Source: an uncultured Angelakisella sp.
GTDB lineage: Bacteria; Bacillota; Clostridia; Oscillospirales; Ruminococcaceae
NCBI GenBank assembly: GCA_947564495.1
Contig: CANOCD010000043.1
Coordinates: 1 to 8,032, forward strand
Reading direction: 5' to 3'
Length of the DNA stretch: 8,032 bases
Part shown: one piece after another, positions 5,705 to 8,032 of the stretch
Numbering within the stretch: the stretch's first letter is position 1
Layout: each line of letters opens with the position of its first letter
Position numbers and translations under genes: made by a program
Notes under the pieces: model-generated
Seen by the model: the letters and a program-made list of their open reading frames with translations, nothing else
What the model was told of the DNA's origin: nothing
Databases searched by the model: none

Positions 5705-5880
5705 AAAAGGGCCTCATCGCTGTCATCCTCTACGGCGTCTGCGCCGTCATCTGGCTGGTGAACTGCATCCTGGAGCTTTCCCGGTCCGGGGGCACGGTGG
5801 ACGGCCTCACCGTCCTTGCCGCCATCGTCTGGACCGCGGGCTTCGTCATCCTCCTCCGCCGGTATCTCCGTGACCGATAA
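5701..5880 (+). CDS. small two-helix membrane protein (second of a tandem pair)
   Basis: This 59-residue protein uses a GTG start that overlaps the previous stop (GTGA), with AAGGAGG at 5684-5690, 10 bases upstream. Two hydrophobic helices lie at about residues 5-24 and 36-52, joined by ELSRSGGTVDG, and it ends with basic RRYLRDR. It looks like a diverged paralogue of the preceding 66-residue protein. Shared DNA includes GTCATCCTCTACGGC at 5534-5548 and 5722-5736, in equivalent positions. Unlike its partner it has a basic rather than acidic tail. nanA begins 28 bases later. Function is unknown; the GTG start, the overlap and the Shine-Dalgarno site argue that it is translated. Confidence 0.66.
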   Translation: MKKGLIAVILYGVCAVIWLVNCILELSRSGGTVDGLTVLAAIVWTAGFVILLRRYLRDR

Positions 5881-5908
5881 ATCAAATTACAGAAAGAAGG
5901 TATCCCCC

Positions 5909-6829
5909 ATGAAAGACATCTCCAAATACCAGGGCGTCATCCCCGCCTTTTACGCCTGCTACGATAAAAACGGCGACGTCTCCCCCGAAGGGGTCCGGGC
6001 CCTGACCAAATACTTTGTGGATAAGGGCGTCAAGGGCGTCTACGTGGGCGGCTCCTCCGGGGAGTGCATCTACCAGAGCGTCGCCGAGCGCAAACTGGTG
6101 CTGGAAAACGTTGTGGCCGCCGCCCAGGGCAAGCTCACCATCATCGCCCACGTGGCCTGCAACAACACCCGGGATTCCAAGGAGCTGGCCGCCCACGCCG
6201 ACAGCCTGGGCGTTGACGCCGTGGCCGCCATCCCCCCCATCTACTTCCACCTGCCGGAGTACGCCATCGCCGCCTACTGGAACGACATCAGCGCCGCCGC
6301 CCCCAACACCGACTTTGTCATCTACAATATCCCCCAGCTGGCCGGGGTAGCCCTGACCATGCCCCTCTTCCGGGAGATGCTGAAAAATCCCAAAGTCGCC
6401 GCCGTGAAAAACTCCTCCATGCCGGTCCAGGACATCCAGATGTTCAAGACCGAGGGGGGCGAGGGCTTCGTGGTCTTTAACGGCCCCGACGAGCAGTTCA
6501 TCTCCGGCCGTGTCATCGGGGCCGACGGCGGCATCGGCGGCACCTACGGGGTGATGCCGGAGCTGTTCCTCAAGATGGACGAGCTGATCCGGGCCGGGAA
6601 GACCGCCGAGGCCCTGCCTGTCCAGAACGCCGCCAACGAGATCATCTACACCATGTGCGCCGCCAAGGGGAATATGTACGGCGTCATCAAGGAGATCCTC
6701 CGCCGCCGGGAGGGCCTGGACCTGGGCGGCGTCCGGGAGCCCCTCTACAACCTGGTCCCCGAGGACAAGGCCGTGGTGGACAAGGCCGTGGAGCTCATCG
6801 ACAACGCCATGCGGAAGTTCATCGGCTAA
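5909..6829 (+). CDS. nanA: N-acetylneuraminate lyase (DapA/NAL superfamily)
   Basis: The enzyme cleaves Neu5Ac to ManNAc and pyruvate in the cytoplasm through a Schiff base with lysine. The 306-residue product is a normal length for this TIM-barrel family. Motifs include YVGGSSGE at 45-52 (carboxylate-binding GxxGE-type loop), VIYNIPQLAGVALT at 137-150 with the catalytic Tyr139, VAAVKNSSMPVQDI at 163-176 with the Schiff-base Lys167, and FNGPDEQF / GADGGIGGTYGVMPEL at 190-219. The frame is open upstream to 5816, but that stretch overlaps the small membrane gene. The ATG at 5909 has AGAAAGAAGG 8 bases before it and starts the conserved part. Dihydrodipicolinate synthase is the main alternative in the superfamily; the AGE, nagA and nagB neighbours make the lyase far more likely. 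The gene ends at an intrinsic terminator. Confidence 0.92.
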   Translation: MKDISKYQGVIPAFYACYDKNGDVSPEGVRALTKYFVDKGVKGVYVGGSSGECIYQSVAERKLVLENVVAAAQGKLTIIAHVACNNTRDSKELAAHADSLGVDAVAAIPPIYFHLPEYAIAAYWNDISAAAPNTDFVIYNIPQLAGVALTMPLFREMLKNPKVAAVKNSSMPVQDIQMFKTEGGEGFVVFNGPDEQFISGRVIGADGGIGGTYGVMPELFLKMDELIRAGKTAEALPVQNAANEIIYTMCAAKGNMYGVIKEILRRREGLDLGGVREPLYNLVPEDKAVVDKAVELIDNAMRKFIG

Positions 6830-6852
6830 AACATCCCTCAGCAGACAAAGCG

Positions 6853-6891
6853 ACCCGGGGCCTTTTCAGCGAAAGGCTCCGGGTTTTCCTT
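6853..6891 (+). terminator. intrinsic terminator of the nanA unit
   Basis: ACCCGG (6853-6858) pairs with CCGGGT (6879-6884) and GCCTTT (6860-6865) with AAAGGC (6872-6877), with one G-T wobble between them and a six-base loop. A TTTT run and a further TT follow. Its tail overlaps the -35 box of the next promoter. Confidence 0.88.
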
Positions 6892-6918
6892 GACAGCCCG
6901 CCCCCGGGATGGTACAAT
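6890..6918 (+). promoter_or_regulatory. sigma-A promoter of mntP
   Basis: A consensus TTGACA (6890-6895), an exact 17-base spacer, and TACAAT (6913-6918) with TGG in front of it (extended -10). Transcription is predicted to start near 6925, just before the riboswitch, giving a leader of about 210 bases. Confidence 0.88.
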
Positions 6919-6924
6919 AAAACG

Positions 6925-7069
6925 GTCGAATGGGGGAGTAGTTTCCGTCTCCGGGGTCAGCCCGGGGCGGAGGCAAGTCAACACACTGGACCGGCCACGC
7001 CGGGCCTGGCTTGTCTGGAAAAACGAGACTCATGTATCACTGGCGTCAGCGGTACAGGGGTCTTTTTTT
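6925..7069 (+). promoter_or_regulatory. yybP-ykoY manganese riboswitch with its terminator
   Basis: The leader holds the family signatures: GGGGAGTAG at 6933-6941 (first conserved loop), GTCAACA near 6977-6983, and AACGAGAC at 7022-7029 (the second conserved loop side), separated by paired arms such as CTCCG/CGGAG and CCGGC-CAC-GCCGG. In this family Mn2+ docks the two loops and turns expression on. The 5' half of the downstream terminator starts inside the second loop motif (7026), so formation of the aptamer and of the terminator should exclude each other, consistent with an ON switch. Its place directly before mntP fits the known regulon. Outer edges are approximate. Confidence 0.88.
7026..7069 (+). 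terminator. riboswitch-controlled intrinsic terminator
   Basis: Bases 7026-7042 pair with 7047-7063 around a GCGT loop. The stem has 17 positions including two mismatches and two G-T wobbles. Seven Ts follow (7063-7069). The first bases of the stem are also the conserved GAGAC of the aptamer. Confidence 0.8.
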
Positions 7070-7102
7070 GTCCCCCGCCGCCGATGCCTGGGCCGCTCCG
7101 GG

Positions 7103-7126
7103 CCTTTTGCCGCCCGGGCCAAAAGG
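7103..7126 (+). promoter_or_regulatory. hairpin touching the mntP Shine-Dalgarno site
   Basis: CCTTTTG (7103-7109) pairs perfectly with CAAAAGG (7120-7126). The right arm takes in the first three bases of the mntP AGGAGG (7124-7129). It lies after the riboswitch terminator, so it would act only on read-through transcripts. A translational role is inferred. Confidence 0.5.
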
Positions 7127-7137
7127 AGGACATAAAA

Positions 7138-7704
7138 ATGAGACTATGGGAGCTGTTTTTCATCGCCGTGGGCCTTTCCATGGACGCCTTCGCCGTGTCG
7201 GTCTGCAAGGGCCTTTCGGCGGGACGGGCAAGGCCCGGGCACTGCCTTACCGCCGGGGCCTGGTTCGGGGGATTCCAGGGGCTGATGCCCCTCCTGGGCT
7301 ACCTCCTGGGGGCCCGCCTGGAGAGCTTCATCACCCGGATCGACCACTGGATCGCCTTCGTCCTCCTGGGCTTCATCGGCCTCCAGATGGTCCGGGAGTC
7401 CCGGGACTGCCCCGACTGCCAGGAGATGGACGCCTCCTTCTCCCCGGGGGCCATGTTCCCCCTGGCGGTGGCCACCAGCATCGACGCCCTGGCGGTGGGG
7501 GTGACCTTCGCCTTTCTCCGGGTGGACATTCTCCCGGCGGTCAGCCTCATCGCCGTGGTGACCTTCCTGCTTTCCGCCCTGGGGGTCAAGGCGGGGAGCG
7601 TCTTTGGCATCCGGTACAAGTCCCGGGCGGAGCTGGCCGGAGGGGTGGTCCTCATCCTCATGGGGACGAAGATCCTGCTGGAGCACCTGGGCTTTCTGGG
7701 ATAG
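7138..7704 (+). CDS. mntP: manganese efflux pump MntP
   Basis: MntP exports Mn2+ across the cytoplasmic membrane and prevents manganese poisoning. The 188-residue protein has the family's typical size and six predicted membrane helices in two pseudo-repeats. Each repeat bears an acidic motif in a helix: GLSMDAFAVSVCKG at 12-25 with Asp16, and ATSIDALAVGVTFA at 112-125 with Asp116. The start is the ATG after AGGAGG (7124-7129, 8 bases away); the same frame stays open far upstream through the riboswitch and into nanA, but that part is not protein-coding in this frame. It is controlled by the riboswitch just upstream and forms a separate unit from the sialate genes. A CPDC pair at 91-94 in the central cytoplasmic loop may be a lineage detail. 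Confidence 0.97.
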   Translation: MRLWELFFIAVGLSMDAFAVSVCKGLSAGRARPGHCLTAGAWFGGFQGLMPLLGYLLGARLESFITRIDHWIAFVLLGFIGLQMVRESRDCPDCQEMDASFSPGAMFPLAVATSIDALAVGVTFAFLRVDILPAVSLIAVVTFLLSALGVKAGSVFGIRYKSRAELAGGVVLILMGTKILLEHLGFLG

Positions 7705-7721
7705 CCCCCCGCTTTGCAGAG

Positions 7722-7759
7722 AAAAACGGCCTCTCGGGTCACTCCGAGGGGCCGCTTTT
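7722..7759. terminator. bidirectional terminator between mntP and the right-edge gene
   Basis: CGGCCTCTCGG (7727-7737) pairs with CCGAGGGGCCG (7744-7754) over 11 positions with a six-base loop. It is flanked by AAAAA (7722-7726) on the left and TTTT (7756-7759) on the right, so it can end transcription from both converging genes. Confidence 0.85.
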
Positions 7760-7760
7760 G

Positions 7761-8032
7761 TTAGTAGTTGTTGGGGTCCAGCCATTCCACCTGGTCCGCA
7801 CGCACCCGTTCCACCAGGGCGGGGTCGGGTTCGTCCAGGGGCCACTGGCCGTTTTTGGGGTCCAGGACCAGGCGGTTTAACCGCACCCCGTCCAGGGTGG
7901 CAACGGTCTTGTTGTTGCAGGCTTGGTAGGAAAGGGTGAGGTCGATCTGTACGTCCTCCCCGAAGGTTGCCAGCTGGGAGAGGTCCCGGAACCGGGGGTA
8001 TTCGCTCATGAAGTCCATCCGCAGGACCTTTA
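7761..8032 (-). CDS. unrecognised protein, C-terminal part, runs to the right edge
   Basis: This gene reads leftward and ends at TAA (7763-7761), just after the shared terminator. The frame remains open to the right edge, with about 89 residues visible, so the start may be outside the window. An ATG at 8018-8016 with a modest AAAGG 8 bases upstream could start an 85-residue protein instead. The sequence is soluble in character: FGEDVQIDLTLSYQACNNKTVATLDGVRLNRLVLD, with alternating hydrophobic residues suggesting beta strands, then an acidic Pro-rich tail ending WLDPNNY. No signal peptide, membrane helix or catalytic motif is apparent, and I do not recognise a family. The terminator right behind the stop and the normal composition support a real gene. 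Confidence 0.6.
   Translation of the reverse strand, partial: KVLRMDFMSEYPRFRDLSQLATFGEDVQIDLTLSYQACNNKTVATLDGVRLNRLVLDPKNGQWPLDEPDPALVERVRADQVEWLDPNNY

Noticed and set aside
6655..7137. A possible N-terminal extension of MntP beginning inside nanA.
   Set aside because: The extension would translate the nanA terminator, the promoter and the riboswitch. MntP's conserved N-terminus starts at 7138 behind a strong Shine-Dalgarno site.
1..8032. CRISPR array, tRNA, rRNA, insertion sequence or phage genes.
   Set aside because: No regularly spaced direct repeats, no cloverleaf, and no transposase, integrase or phage-like protein was seen.

Overview
The window comes from a GC-rich, Gram-positive-type anaerobe. 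The coding regions are very rich in G/C at third positions, Shine-Dalgarno sites are strong AGGAGG types, and there is a yybP-ykoY manganese riboswitch in front of mntP. The GC-rich B. subtilis-style NagB, the sialate lyase type and the structured intergenic repeats fit the gut Oscillospiraceae (the Flavonifractor / Pseudoflavonifractor / Lawsonibacter neighbourhood). That placement is inference, not a database result.

Most of the window is a sialic acid / amino sugar catabolic locus. On the left, an N-acylglucosamine 2-epimerase (AGE family) runs leftward off the edge. It is divergent from a rightward cluster: a ROK-like sugar kinase homologue, nagA, nagB, and a YesL/DUF624 membrane protein whose start overlaps the nagB stop. 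The two directions share an AT-rich 230-base region holding two clear, mirror-arranged sigma-A promoters and repeated TGAAA half-sites. A 477-base gene-free stretch full of strong palindromes follows. After it come two tiny two-helix membrane proteins that look like tandem paralogues, and then an N-acetylneuraminate lyase (nanA), closed by an intrinsic terminator.

Together the enzymes make a nearly complete route: Neu5Ac is split by NanA to ManNAc and pyruvate; the epimerase turns ManNAc into GlcNAc; a kinase is needed to make GlcNAc-6-P, and the ROK-like protein is the only candidate here; NagA deacetylates this to GlcN-6-P; NagB makes fructose-6-P and ammonia. No transporter, sialidase or regulator gene lies within the window.

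The right end is an unrelated unit. A consensus promoter overlaps the nanA terminator, followed by a manganese riboswitch with a long intrinsic terminator and a second hairpin touching the Shine-Dalgarno site, then mntP (manganese exporter). A bidirectional terminator separates mntP from a convergent, unrecognised gene at the right edge.

The most interesting unexplained items are the divergent ROK-like protein with a 145-residue N-terminal extension and a degenerate zinc site, the two-copy palindromic element placed just after stop codons inside the cluster, the multi-hairpin intergenic cassette, and the tandem small membrane proteins.
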